Shown here: in pieces, positions 53,701 through 64,000 of the stretch | Position numbering within the stretch: position 1 is the first letter of the stretch | Layout: every line of letters begins with the position of its first letter | Assembly (NCBI GenBank): GCA_020002185.1 | Contig: CM034534.1 | Location: 34,333,559-34,397,558, forward strand | Direction of reading: 5' to 3' | Origin: Paraescarpia echinospica | Taxonomy: Eukaryota > Annelida > Polychaeta > Sabellida > Siboglinidae | Length of the DNA stretch: 64,000 nt | Program-made: the position numbers and the translations under genes | The notes under the pieces: model-generated | What the model was told of the DNA's origin: nothing | Databases searched by the model: none | The model's input: the letters and a program-made list of their open reading frames with translations, nothing else

Positions 53701-56700
53701 GAGCTGCACAAGAGAATGCTGATAGATATGGAGTTACAAGCCCATGAAGGCATTTGAAAGTGAGAAGTAGGGTCTTGAAAGTAATGCGACTCTTCACAGG
53801 AAGCCAGTGCAGCTCCAAGAGCATGGGCGTGACGTGGTCTCGTTTCGACCGCATCGTTATGATACGAGCACATGCATTTTGGACACGTTGTAGTTTCTCA
53901 ATTACTGTCGCTGGCAATCCATTAAGAAGACTATTGCAGCAGTCAATTCGCGAAATGACTAGTGCATGCACAAATTGTTTTGTGTGTTCTTTGTCTAAGT
54001 ATCGACAAATGCGTCCAATGCTATGGAGGTAATAATAAGCAATTATGCAAATGTTAGTTACGTGTCGCTCAAGGGACATATTAGAATCAAAGGTCACTCC
54101 CAAGTTTGTGGCGTGTGTGTTGGGTAACAAGCGCACGTTTCCAATAGTTACACCGTCAGGAAGAACATTTTCGGTTGTTGATTTCGGATGGATGATGATG
54201 ATGATCTCCGTTTTGTCATCATTGAGTTTTAGCATGTTGGTTTTCATCCACTGACAGATACTGGCAACACAGGGTTCTACTTCTGTGATGGCAATGTTGG
54301 ATGAAATATTATCGCTCAGTCTAAATTCTTGGAAAAGTTGGATGTCATCGGCATATAGATGGTAAGCCATGCCATGGTGGTTGAGTAGCGACACGAGAGG
54401 AATCATATATATAGTGAACAGTACTGGTCCAAGGATAGGTGTTGAAGGATATTGCCCCTCAAACTGCGTTTAATAAGACTGAAAGTGTTTGCAATTTGAA
54501 AGCTGTGTTCCACAAAATGTTCAAATTGCAAAAGAATTTAAATACTAAGCAGCCACTACATCTGCAATTAGCACTTACTGTAGAGGCATGCATTCCTACA
54601 TGCAAATACCTTTGAAGTTCATGGTTCTCACACACCAAACTGTTAAAGCGAAGTACAATTAATTCAACAAATTTCTTGTCAATAATTAACACTCCCTGGC
54701 TGATTCCGCATAACAAACTTCCTTTAAACAAAATAAAAATTGTTTGCTCATCTAGTTTTAGAATGATATCGTTAAACATCAAAACACTCTTGAATCCACT
54801 ACAACATGCCAGTTCTCTATGCAAATGTGGTACTCAGTCATGATGTAATCACTGGACAAAGTTTTCTTGTTGCCATAGTTACAGTTCTGATGACACTTGC
54901 CTATTTCCACCTTCTCCAAGTCTTTGAGCTGAATCTTCTGGTAGCTTTTCACTTGGTCAATGTCGTCATCGTAGCTGCAATAAAATTTGACAAAATGTAT
55001 TTTGTAAGCAAAATATCAAAGACGGTAGACAATGTTATGAACTTCACTTAGCCACTAATAATAATGAGCTTTAATATTGAAGTTAATAGGTTAAAATATT
55101 GAAAATCACGTTATAAATGTGACATGGTCATCACCGTGAAATAAAATACTGACTACATTCACTTGTACTAATTACTACTGCTACTATTACTATTGCTGCT
55201 GCTGCTACTACTACTGCTACTACTACTACTACAATCACTAGTACTTGCACTACTAGTTTTTGACCTGTGATTGCAGGCTCTCCAAAAAACTCCAACTGCA
55301 CCTCCTTTGAACCCTCCTATTGCTCACCCCTTTGAGGCTCCCATAAAACTACATCTACACCCTCAGTCTATGGGCCTGTACAACTACACCCTCAGTCTAT
55401 GGGCCTGTACTACTACACCCTCAGTCTATGGGCCTGTACAACTACACCCTCAGTCTATGGGCCTGTACAACTACACCCTCAGTCTATGGGCCTGTACTAC
55501 TATACCCTCAGCCTATGGGCCTATACAACTACACCCTCAGTCTATGGGCCTGTACAACTACACCCTCAGCCTATGGGCCTGTACAACTACACCCTCAGTC
55601 TATGGGCCCGTACAACTACACCCTCAGTCTATGGGCCCGTACAACTACACCCTCAGTCTATGGGCCTGTACAACTACACCCTCAGTCTATGGGCCTGTAC
55701 TACTATACCCTCAGCCTATGGGCCTATACTACTATACCCTCAGCCTATGGGCCTGTACTACTATACCCTCAGTCTATGGGCCTATACTACTACACCCTCA
55801 ATCTATGGGCCTGTACTACTACACCCTCAGCCTATGGGCCTGCACTACTACTACACCCTCAGCCTATGGGCCTGTACTACTACACCCTCAGCCAATGGGC
55901 TTATACTACTACACCCTCATCCTATGGACCTTTATTACTACACCCTCAGCCTATGGGCCTATACTACTACACCCTCATCCTATGGACCTTTATTACTACA
56001 CCCTCAGCCTATGGGCCTGCACTACTACACCCTCAGCCTATGGGCCTGTACTACTACACCCTACTACAATAGTAAGAAGAAGACTTGCATAGCGCCATCA
56101 ATCTAAATAAATCCATTTGGAGGCACTTAATATATATATATATAAACATGGCCATTATCGACAAGAGATGAAAGACGACTGGCAACAACGGAGATGAGAA
56201 TGATTAGATGGACAATGGGTGTAAGCCTGCAGGAGCACCAGAGGAATGAGTACGTCTTGAAAGAAGCCGATGTGGAGAGCATTGTTGTCATCATGAGGAG
56301 AAGAAGGCTGGAGTGGTTTGGTCATGTGAAAAGAAGGAAAGAAAGGGAAGACATAAGAGCCACCATGGAGATGAAGATAGAGGGGAAATGAGTGAGAGGG
56401 AGGCTCAAGTTGAGATGGCAGGACACAGTGGGGAAATATTTAAAGGCATGGCATATGAAGGAAGAATGGGTTCAGGACAGGAAGAAGTGGAAGAGACTCT
56501 GCAAAACCAGTCACCCTGCACAGGGAGAAGGCGGAAAAGGGTGAGAAAATATATATAGTGTATATATATATGTATATATATATGTATATATATATGTGTA
56601 TATATACATATATATATACACATACATACATATATATATATGCACACAATTGAAAAGTTACATAAAATGAAAGGTAATATATTAATAAAAAATACATCTA

Positions 56701-59700
56701 CTACTATTACTACTTTAACTACTACTACTACTACAAAAACTACAACTACTGTTATTACTAACAAGTACAACTACTATTCCAACTACATCATCTGCTATTA
56801 CCACTACAGTACAACTACTACTACTACTATAACTACATCATCTGCTATTATCACTACTACAATTACTACTATAACTACATCATCTGCCATTACCACTACT
56901 ACTACTACATCATCTGCTATTACCACTACTACTACTATAACTACATCATCTACTATTACCACTACTACAACTACTACTACTGTGACTGACTTGGCGACGT
57001 AGTAGGCGTGTTGAGACAGCAGTAGTATGACATCTGTGTCCTGCTGTGTGGGGTCACCAGTGGCAGGGTCACAGTCTATGAGCCCCCACGCCCCCAGACA
57101 CTCCTCCCTCTCCCCCAGCAGCATGCGACGATTCTCCTCTATGAGGGTGCGCAGGTTCTGCTCTTTCTCCACCTCTGTCTCCTCCACGGGCTCTGTACGC
57201 ACCCCCCCACTGAGGGCGAGGGCGTTCAGCTCCTCCGTCTGCAGGTCCAGGCCAAGCATCATGTCAATGGTGGCCTGGCGGTAGACGTCCTTCACACGGT
57301 TGATGTAGTACCTGCCATTACACACTCAGTTCACGACTCTCATTAAAGGGAGACAGTCTGTTCCTCTACCCTGAATTAGCGGGCATAGTAATTTGTAGCA
57401 GGAAGTCTGCTGTGTTGACCGTGGGAAAATGGGACATCGTTGAACATCCCAGGGTATTGCAGTTAACCCAGCATGACTCAGCCGTATTGCCAATAAAGCT
57501 TGTTTTTAAAACTGGGTGTTTTATTTACTATTTGAACAAGCCCCGTGGTCATATTATCCAAACCGCAAATGTTCTAGTGGACATACCAAACACAATTTGG
57601 CGGGCAGTATACCTTCAATATATTTATTATAGTCTTAAGAAGTTTATATTAATTAATAAATAAACAACTATGAACAGACTGCATGCATCCTTTTAAGATG
57701 GCTGCATCGGCTATTATATGCTTCTTTTGAATTAATAATTTCTAATATAAGTTTTGAAGATAAGCTAACCATTTTTTCTCAGAGTTTGCCTCAGATACTA
57801 AACAATACTCTAGACCAAAAAGAATTGATATTTTATGTTGTTTACAGATATTTAAATGTGTTTAAAGACAATTAAAAAATATGTCAAAAATCACCTTAAA
57901 ATGGCATTTTATTTCATTTTGAGAAACTCCCCAAAAGAATTTTTTTATGGTTGTAAGTACAAACATGTTATTGACATTCAAATGGGTTTCTTTTGTAAAC
58001 AAATGCATATTAAGTTTGATACAGCTTCATAAACATTTTGCTACAATGTTGAAAGACAGCAAAAATCCGTACTGCAATTTTGGCACGACCCCTTCACCAA
58101 ACATAAAACCATCCAGTGCACTTTTGGGTAAACACAAGTCGATTTCATATGCCAAGTTATGGCTTTGTAAGTATTGTAGTTTTTATAAAAAGTTACATTA
58201 AGTAATACTTCCTGGTTGTTACAATTATATTTTGCTTAGAAATGTGACTTTATTTACTGGCATGTGGCTTATTTAAACACAATTTGACAGACACTTCTAT
58301 TACTGAGATTTCCCCCCAAGGTTTTCCCGCCAAGATGTCTCATGATATTGTGTTACGAAGGGCCATGTGTTGAACTTGTTGTGGTAGACAAAATTGGTTG
58401 ACACCTGCTGAAGTCAGTCACATGTCATTGCAAATGGCGGCTGAGATCGGGCATTATCGGAGAATAAACAAAACTACTGCCAGTATTTGGTGATTTGACA
58501 GCGTGATGCATTTAGGTAATTATTATACAACAGCATAGTGGCATGAGAATAACCAGACTATATGATCTGCATGATTGGTGAGATATGGTTATAGTGCCTT
58601 GGTTTTTTTAATAGTACACATGTTCATACTGACACCTACTAACGTTCTATGAAGACAAAAATTAAGAAATCAACTAACATGATACCCGGTGCAGCTACCT
58701 TAAAGGGGCCTCTACAATTTGATTTTTCACTCATCTCATGTCAAAGTTGTTTTGTAAAAAGCAAACCTATCTTGTATCCACCAATACATGCTAACTTGAC
58801 TGTGTAACATTCTGAATGTAGTCGTGGTAAACTCATCAATCAAACTATTAACTTAGTTAATTCTGCAAGTAGAATCAATACAAGTGATTCTCAAAATTGG
58901 AATCTTCATGTGAATGCACAATACACTTATGCCCTTGTCCTGTGTTGATGTTGTCAAATCTCTTAGCTCTTTCAAAAACAGTGTCACCAACAAATTCAAG
59001 TTAGATGTCAGTCTGACAATCAGCTTTGGCAAATTATGTCATTTAAACAAATATACAGTGTTTTATTAAAGCGAATGCATAGCAGGTTACACACACACTT
59101 GTATTTGGTCATCAATGAACTGGATTCATGATGAGCTAATCCAGTTGAGGACGCCTCTCTAAAACCCATTTCTTTAAAGGTATGATGTCCATTCTTCATT
59201 TATTAAAATTGATTGATATAATGTTCTTAATACAAGACTAAATATAATGAAGGTACTGCCAATTTGTGTTTAATAAATCCAAAACAGTGTTCACTCTATG
59301 AAAGTTGTGCCCGCAAAATGTTTAAATTGAAAAAATATATTTTTAAACTTTCGAGTGCTATTGGCATTTATTGCTTTGAAGTTGACTCCTTCCATTCAGA
59401 CGACTGAGGAACTGTGCATTTGGACACTTTTTGTGAATAGATGTATTTTATTTATTAATATTAACATAATATTGTAACTATTTGTTTTAATATTTAAACA
59501 AATTATCTTTAAATTATTTATTATGTAATATTTATACCGGTACATCTTAAAATAATCTAGTATTTCAATTAATTTACACCAATTTTTTTCTTTTCTTCTT
59601 AGTGCTCCTCTATAAAAACAAGCATTTTCTCATATTCAAACCACTCCGTCATTTAGTTAAATTGCTAACAGCATTTTGTGCACTCTAGTTCATTTACACT

Positions 59701-61711
59701 GCTGTTACCTGTTGGCCGAGTTCATTCCGTCCTTCATGAGGCCACTGAACTTCCTCTCTCCCGTCCGCGTGTAATCGCCCTGGAACAAGCAAATTCATAA
59801 TTTGCAAAACTATATCATGTTACACTAGATGGTGCCAGTGGCAAGTTAAACATACAACCTACTAGGTGGAGCCACCCATATCTACAACTCCCGTAAACAA
59901 ATCACAGGGGACAGATTATTTATTTACTCCAGGGTTATGGTATACAAATAGAGTTAGTGATTTTGAGATGATACTCCCTTTCAACCTGAAAAAATAGTTA
60001 TGAACATGGAAACGGACTTCATGCGAGCAATTACTAGGCATAGGTATACTGAGGACTTTTTTAGAAGAGTTATTAATACTGGTTTTACGTGTAAATGTCA
60101 AATGGCTGGCTTCAGTATATGGGTAGGCTGGTGTAGAAAGAAGTATCCACTGCATGTAGTGTAGACAACATCTTCTTGCTTTGGAATCTTTTCTATGTTG
60201 ATGTTATTGAAAAAAATTGTTCCATTGAGATAAAATCTTAATCACGTGTTCGCATACAGAAGTAAAACAGTATAAATAGTCTCTATAGAAAAACAACTAA
60301 TGGTCTATCCACCACTGCTGGTTCTATTCAACCACTTTATCACCCCTGTAATTACTGGCTAATGAATAGTACTAGATCTGATCACTGATGTTTACCAGTG
60401 GCAGTCAGGTCATGGACACATGCTTTGTTTGAGCCTGCATGGTTACCTTGAAACACTGTCGGTGGAATAGAACATTTTTTCAACATGAGATAAAATTTGA
60501 ATCTTCAATACCAGTTTACCTCAGGTTGGGGTGTGAGAATTTACCTTGAGGGTGGGTTGTGTTAGTTTACCTTGGTGGGTGTGTTTGTTTACCTTGGTAG
60601 TGATGTGTGTTAATTTACCTTGAAGGTGGGGTGTTAGTTTACCTTGAGGGTGGGTGTGTTAGTTTACATTGGTGGTGATGTGTGTTAGTTTACCTTGAGG
60701 GTGGGGTGTTAGTTTACCTTGAGGGTGGGTGTGTTTGTTTATCTTGGTAGTGATGTGTGTTAATTTACCTTGAGGGTGGGGTGTTAGTTTACCTTCAGGG
60801 TGGGTGTGTTAGTTTACCTTGGAGGTGGGGGTGTTAGTTTACCTTGAGGGTGAGGTGTTACTTTACCTTGAGGGTGGGTATGTTAGTTTACCTTGAGGGT
60901 GGGTGTGTTAGTTTACCTTGTGGTGGGTGAGTATATTTACCTTGAAGGTAGGGTGTTAGTTTACCTTGGTGGGTGTGTTTGTTTACCTTGGTAGTGATGT
61001 GTGTTAATTTACCTTGAAGGTGGGGTGTTACTTTACCTTGAGGGTGGGTGTGTTAGTTTACCTTGAGGGTGGGGTGTTAGTTTACCTTGAGGGTGGGTGT
61101 GTTAGTTTACCTTGAGGGTGGGTGTGTTAGTTTACCTTGAGGGTGGGGTGTTAGTTTACCTTGAGGGTGGGTGTGTTAGTTTACCTTGAGGGTGGGGTGT
61201 TAGTTTACCTTGAGGGTGGGTGTGTTTGTTTATCTTGGTAGTGATGTGTGTTAATTTACCTTGAGGGTGGGGTGTTAGTTTACCTTCAGGGTGGGTGTGT
61301 TAGTTTACCTTGGAGGTGGGGGTGTTAGTTTACCTTGAGGGTGAGGTGTTACTTTACCTTGAGGGTGGGTGTGTTAGTTTACCTTGAGGGTGGGTGTGTT
61401 AGTTTACCTTGGAGGTGGATGGTGTTAGTTTACCTTGTGGTGGGTGAGTACATTTACCTTGAGGGTGGGGTTTTAGTTTACCTTGAGGGTGGGTTTGTTA
61501 GTTTACCTTGGAGGTGGATGGTGTTTATTCCCCTTGTGGGTGGGGGTGTTAGTTTACCTTGAGGGTGGGGGGATTAGTTTACCTTGAGGGCTGGGGTGCC
61601 AGCGTACTGCTGACTGATGATGTCGCCATTGTTTGCCCATATCTGTTGGAAGGTGAGTCGACAGGCATCGGGCAGCTGTTCCTCTGGGGCCAACAAGCCT
61701 AACTTGCGACA
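50744..61711 (-). CDS. INPP5F: INPP5F/SAC2 phosphoinositide phosphatase, 3' seven exons (partial)
   Basis: SAC2 removes the 4-phosphate from PI4P on early endosomes. Exons in coding order: 61711-61583, 59779-59709, 57311-56991, 54974-54901, 53226-53071, 52513-52426, 51971-50744; all join in phase (688 codons with the stop). The first two give IWANNGDIISQQYAGTPALK and GDYTRTGERKFSGLMKDGMN, the end of the Sac domain. Exon 3 gives RVKDVYRQATIDMMLG. Exons 4-6 form the hSac2 domain (YDDDIDQVKSYQKIQLKDLE, SKYMCIRIYY, LFNNIIVHI, LKAIAETFVAAKKLM). The last exon is a long disordered tail with FHLLSCGIV and a conserved end, NSELRFREVRTKIILL. The catalytic CX5R exon is not seen and must lie upstream, beyond the right edge. 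Intron 4 uses a GC donor (AG|GCAAGT). Confidence 0.9.
53340..54450 (-). mobile_element. L2-like LINE remnant (INPP5F intron)
   Basis: RT palm to C-terminus: ILGPVLFTIYM, YHLYADDIQLF, LNDDKTEIIIII, LGVTFDSNMS, LLNGLPATVIEKLQRVQNA, ITMRSKRDHVTPML, LHWLPVKSRI, AFSCAAPRAWNQLPL. This is the usual L2/Crack order. The frame runs 54406-53594 without a stop, but the 5' part is missing and about 50 residues normally present between the PYLS and FSCAAPR motifs are deleted (near 53,715). The 3' tail reads GCGCTATATAAGAA (minus, 53368-53355), shared with the SINE at 6.03 kb. Confidence 0.85.
55165..55255. repeat. (CTA/CTG)n trinucleotide repeat
   Basis: Imperfect CTA, CTG and ACT triplets in the INPP5F intron, directly left of the 29-bp minisatellite. 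Confidence 0.85.
55363..56065. repeat. 29-bp minisatellite, about 24 units
   Basis: The unit begins CTACACCCTCAGTCTATGGG and continues CCTGTACAA (29 bp). It varies at a few sites (CTCAGY, TACWAC). Because 29 is not divisible by 3 and no frame has a stop, all three plus frames stay open over about 700 bp. It lies in an INPP5F intron, antisense to it, so it is not a gene. Confidence 0.95.
56165..56540 (+). mobile_element. RTE-like LINE 3' remnant (INPP5F intron)
   Basis: TEMRMIRWTMGVSLQEH, RRRRLEWFGHVKRR, then a TGA stop and RGRLKLRWQDTVGK, KKWKRLC. This is the usual RTE-type C-terminal order (RWxxG, LxWFGHV, GRPxxRW). It is followed by a TATATG microsatellite (about 56,550-56,640). Confidence 0.75.
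56553..56985. repeat. TATATG and CTA/CATCATCTG microsatellites
   Basis: TA/TG-rich at 56553-56640, then CTA/ACT triplets with an interspersed higher-order unit (ACTACATCATCTGC) repeated about six times, ending 6 bp before the INPP5F exon border at 56991. The repeat lies at the +6 side of that intron's donor. Confidence 0.9.
57312..59708. other. INPP5F intron, no recognised feature
   Basis: 2.4 kb of AT-rich intron without convincing exons, RNA genes or transposon ends. Confidence 0.4.
60513..61582. repeat. ~25-bp minisatellite of about 43 units derived from an exon/intron junction
   Basis: The plus-strand unit is TTAGTTTACCTTGAGGGTGG followed by GTG or similar. On the coding (minus) strand each unit reads CACCCTCAAG|GTAAACTAAC. 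The true INPP5F donor directly at the right end reads CAGCCCTCAAG|GTAAACTAAT. A block of at least five units is duplicated as a higher-order repeat about 500 bp apart (marked by GTTTATCTTGGTAGTGATG near 60.74 and 61.23 kb). Confidence 0.9.
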
Positions 61712-61719
61712 CTGCAGAA

Positions 61720-62640
61720 GGAGGCACAAGAACAACATACAGTGTATAACTATGCCATGTTATTACACACACAAGTCTAATATTAACCCTATTCAAATAA
61801 TTTCAGGCAAAGAGCTACCGTATACAGTGGATGAGTAAAACAATTCCTGAAACACCATTATGAAATTTAGTCTCACTTTTACGGAGAACCGAGTTTGTGT
61901 TTAATAATTGGGTTACCAGAAAATTTAAATTCACTATATTCTTCTAACATGATGAACATTTTCATCATTCGTTATTTTGCTAAAAACGCCATAGAACATT
62001 AGTTGAATAGACTAGTGGGCACTTGTGTCAAATCAGGGCCCACCTCGATTTCGCCGTTATAACTTTTGCTACAAAAAAGTACATTTATGCACATGATGTT
62101 TCTGTCATAGCCTACAGCAATGTTTTAGGTATCCATGTACATAAACTACTGCAGGAACATTGAATATACCATGGAACATTGTTTGCTGTAGCAAGCGTCC
62201 ACTGTACATTTTTTGATTACATTTAATAGTATGCAATTGCTTCGAGATATAACTGCAACTGTTCCAAACTGACCATCTTTGACAGTATCTGAAGTTTTCA
62301 AATTCAGTTATATGCACTTACTGTCCTGTACCATAGTGACTGGGGAAGTAGAAGATCTCGTAGAGAAAAATGGAGAAACCCTGTCATGGACTTGCAAAAT
62401 CTTATCCATGAGAAAAGACATAGAGACAAAGGATTGTCGACAAATACCATAGACATATATATATATACTCCACAGCTTTACTGTATCAACTGATGTCAGT
62501 TTTAACAAGATCTGACATCTGCAGTGTTTTAGGTGCTAGAATGCTCTCTCAGTGGCGACTAATAGACTCAATATTGACGCTGATTTACTACCAGTAAAAA
62601 CATGTTGTTCTCCTCGTCATTCCCTGTCTTCAGAGGTGAG
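61720..62640. other. INPP5F intron, unassigned
   Basis: No exon supported. A good minus-strand donor-like ACA|GTAAGT occurs at about 62,316, but the frame before it resembles nothing in the SAC family. Confidence 0.35.
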
Positions 62641-63090
62641 GCTGGCTTGGATATGTCAACATTTTCTTTTCTTTCTCTTCTTCCTCACTGAACTTGCACT
62701 ACTTTCTCTACCACCCTTCTCCATTCTCATTGGTCTTTTGCTTTTTTTTACATTCCCTTTCCATCCCTCCAGGTCTCTCTTCACGCAATCCTCCCTTTTC
62801 ATCCCTCCGGTCTCAGTCGCCCTCGTCTTCTTTTTCCCTCCACTCTCCGGGCATCTGCTTTGTTTGCCATCCGTTCTTCTCCCATTCGCTCCACATGTCC
62901 TGCCCAGTTCAACCAACTTCTCACCAACTTCTTCTTGAAACTTTCTTTCACACCAACATCCTCCCTCAGCTCTTCCACTCTTTATCTATTCTCTTTAACC
63001 CCGTAATTCTCCTGACCCAGTTGTTTTCACACACTTGTACCCTCTCCACATGTGCATAGTACCTTTCCCTTGAGTTTTCGCGATATGTGC
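62640..63090 (-). mobile_element. LINE 3' remnant (RTE-like type)
   Basis: In pieced minus frames: CENNWVRRI, FKKKLVRSWLNWAGHVERMG, KADARRVEGKRRRGR and EDCVKRDLE. This is a common invertebrate non-LTR RT end. Several frameshifts make it dead. Confidence 0.7.
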
Positions 63091-63399
63091 CTGTCTCCCA
63101 TCACACCTTCTACTCTCCTCCATGCATTAGCCTCTACTTGTATTCTCCGAGGTGTGGTGTGTAACGCAGTGTGAGGTGTAAACACAGGTCGGTGTGATGT
63201 GCCAAGTGCTGTAGTGTAGTGTGTAGGTTGTGCTTCATATTCTCGCTTTCAGTCACAGCCGCCAGATAGCTCCTCTGGGTGAAATGTGTGTAAGTCTCCC
63301 CTGCTGGTACATAGCCTTTCCATAGACAAGACTAGCATAATCTCCTTGTGGTATACTGTGGATACTGGGCACCTTGCAGCCCCAGGCAAATGTGCTAGG

Positions 63400-64000
63400 G
63401 ATCTCGGAGCAGGTTGGAGGGAGCCCCAGAGGTGGGTGTGCTAGGCCCACCAAGGTGGGGCACGTCCGGACATTCACTATTCCAACCCCCAATTATGGGT
63501 AAATAATACCGGGCAGATCAAGCTCATTAGCCATGGTAGGCAATTGATCTAGGAGAAGGAAACCACCAAAAAGGAACCGCACTGGAGGTCAGCCAGGGTG
63601 GCACTGCAGTGGCTATCAAGTCCCAAGCAAATGGAATGGCAAGGATACCAATAAAAACCATAAGTCAAAATAAATAAATTTCCATGTACCTGACCATGTT
63701 CCTGTAGGCTACAGATACCATGGGCTGTTAGACAATGCCAGGCAGCTTCACTATATCAATTAACCTAAGTTCTAACAAGATTAAACAGCACTTGTGGTTG
63801 CTGCCTGCTGTACATAATTAAAACATCTGAAGTCTCACAAATAAACTATGCCCCACAGAACATTTATTTTGGTATATTCAATTACCATTACTTGTATACT
63901 TCTTCTTCCCTTTGCTCCCTTGCGGGGTGGAGTCCACGTCACTTGGTAGTTTCTTCTACTTTTCTTGTCAGTTCTTTCCACCTCTCTCTCTCTCTCTCTC
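63400..64000. other. Right edge; possible LINE fragment and (CT)n
   Basis: A stretch near 63,530-63,650 (GGTAGGCAATTGATCTAGGA...) looks like repeat DNA of the LINE 5' type, but I cannot assign it. The window ends in a CT run (63,980-64,000). Confidence 0.3.

Noticed and set aside
55271..56106. Three overlapping plus-strand ORFs of 214-273 codons
   Set aside because: They are products of the 29-bp minisatellite in an INPP5F intron, on the antisense strand.
55363..61582. CRISPR-like repeat arrays
   Set aside because: The units are contiguous tandem minisatellites without unique spacers, inside a eukaryotic intron.
62308..62508. Possible further upstream INPP5F exon with a GTAAGT donor
   Set aside because: The preceding frames show no SAC-domain motif and no catalytic CX5R; phase and content do not fit the exon at 61,711.

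Overview
The window looks like a scaffold from an invertebrate animal, probably a lophotrochozoan such as a mollusc (inference). It has long AT-rich introns with GT-AG and occasional GC-AG borders, tRNA-derived SINEs, several non-LTR retrotransposon clades, many small DNA transposons and microsatellites. A run of 1,000 N (12,346-13,345) marks an assembly gap. There are no prokaryotic operons and no CRISPR array.

Host genes. Three conserved animal genes are visible. (1) A fragment of a FUN14-domain mitophagy-receptor-like gene lies on + at 6,142-7,480 (two exons). (2) A complete mitochondrial HSP70 (mortalin/HSPA9) gene lies on + at 27,797-48,120, with 17 coding exons joining in phase into about 703 residues. 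(3) The 3' part of INPP5F/SAC2, a phosphoinositide phosphatase, lies on - at 61,711-50,744. Seven exons join in phase into 688 codons; the catalytic exons would lie beyond the right edge.

Mobile DNA. A CR1-like LINE (0.6-4.6 kb, -), a second EN-RT LINE (8.1-12.3 kb, -) and a truncated Ty3/Gypsy element (21.2-24.8 kb, with a tentative LTR near 25.2 kb) flank the most unusual segment. Remnants of RTE-like, Jockey-like and L2-like LINEs, two SINEs, and at least five TIR-bounded elements (one a composite) lie in introns and spacers.

The unusual segment. From about 13.35 to 20.9 kb the sequence is GC-rich and gene-dense, unlike the AT-rich host DNA. It encodes a family B DNA polymerase with N-terminal zinc fingers and an OTU-like segment (Polinton/adintovirus-like), an RPA70-type single-stranded-DNA-binding protein, an unknown Cys-rich protein, and a spliced proline-rich gene with two possible alternative last exons. 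TATA boxes precede several of these genes. Tandem-repeat blocks and a near-perfect heat-shock-element array lie between and beside them. This is best read as an integrated virus or self-replicating transposon, cut off by the assembly gap. I see no integrase or capsid gene.

Other notable structures. A minisatellite of about 43 units in INPP5F is built from copies of that gene's own exon/intron donor junction. A composite TIR element sits 8 bp inside an HSPA9 intron. A 199-bp MITE interrupts a Jockey remnant, and removing it with one target copy restores the reading frame.
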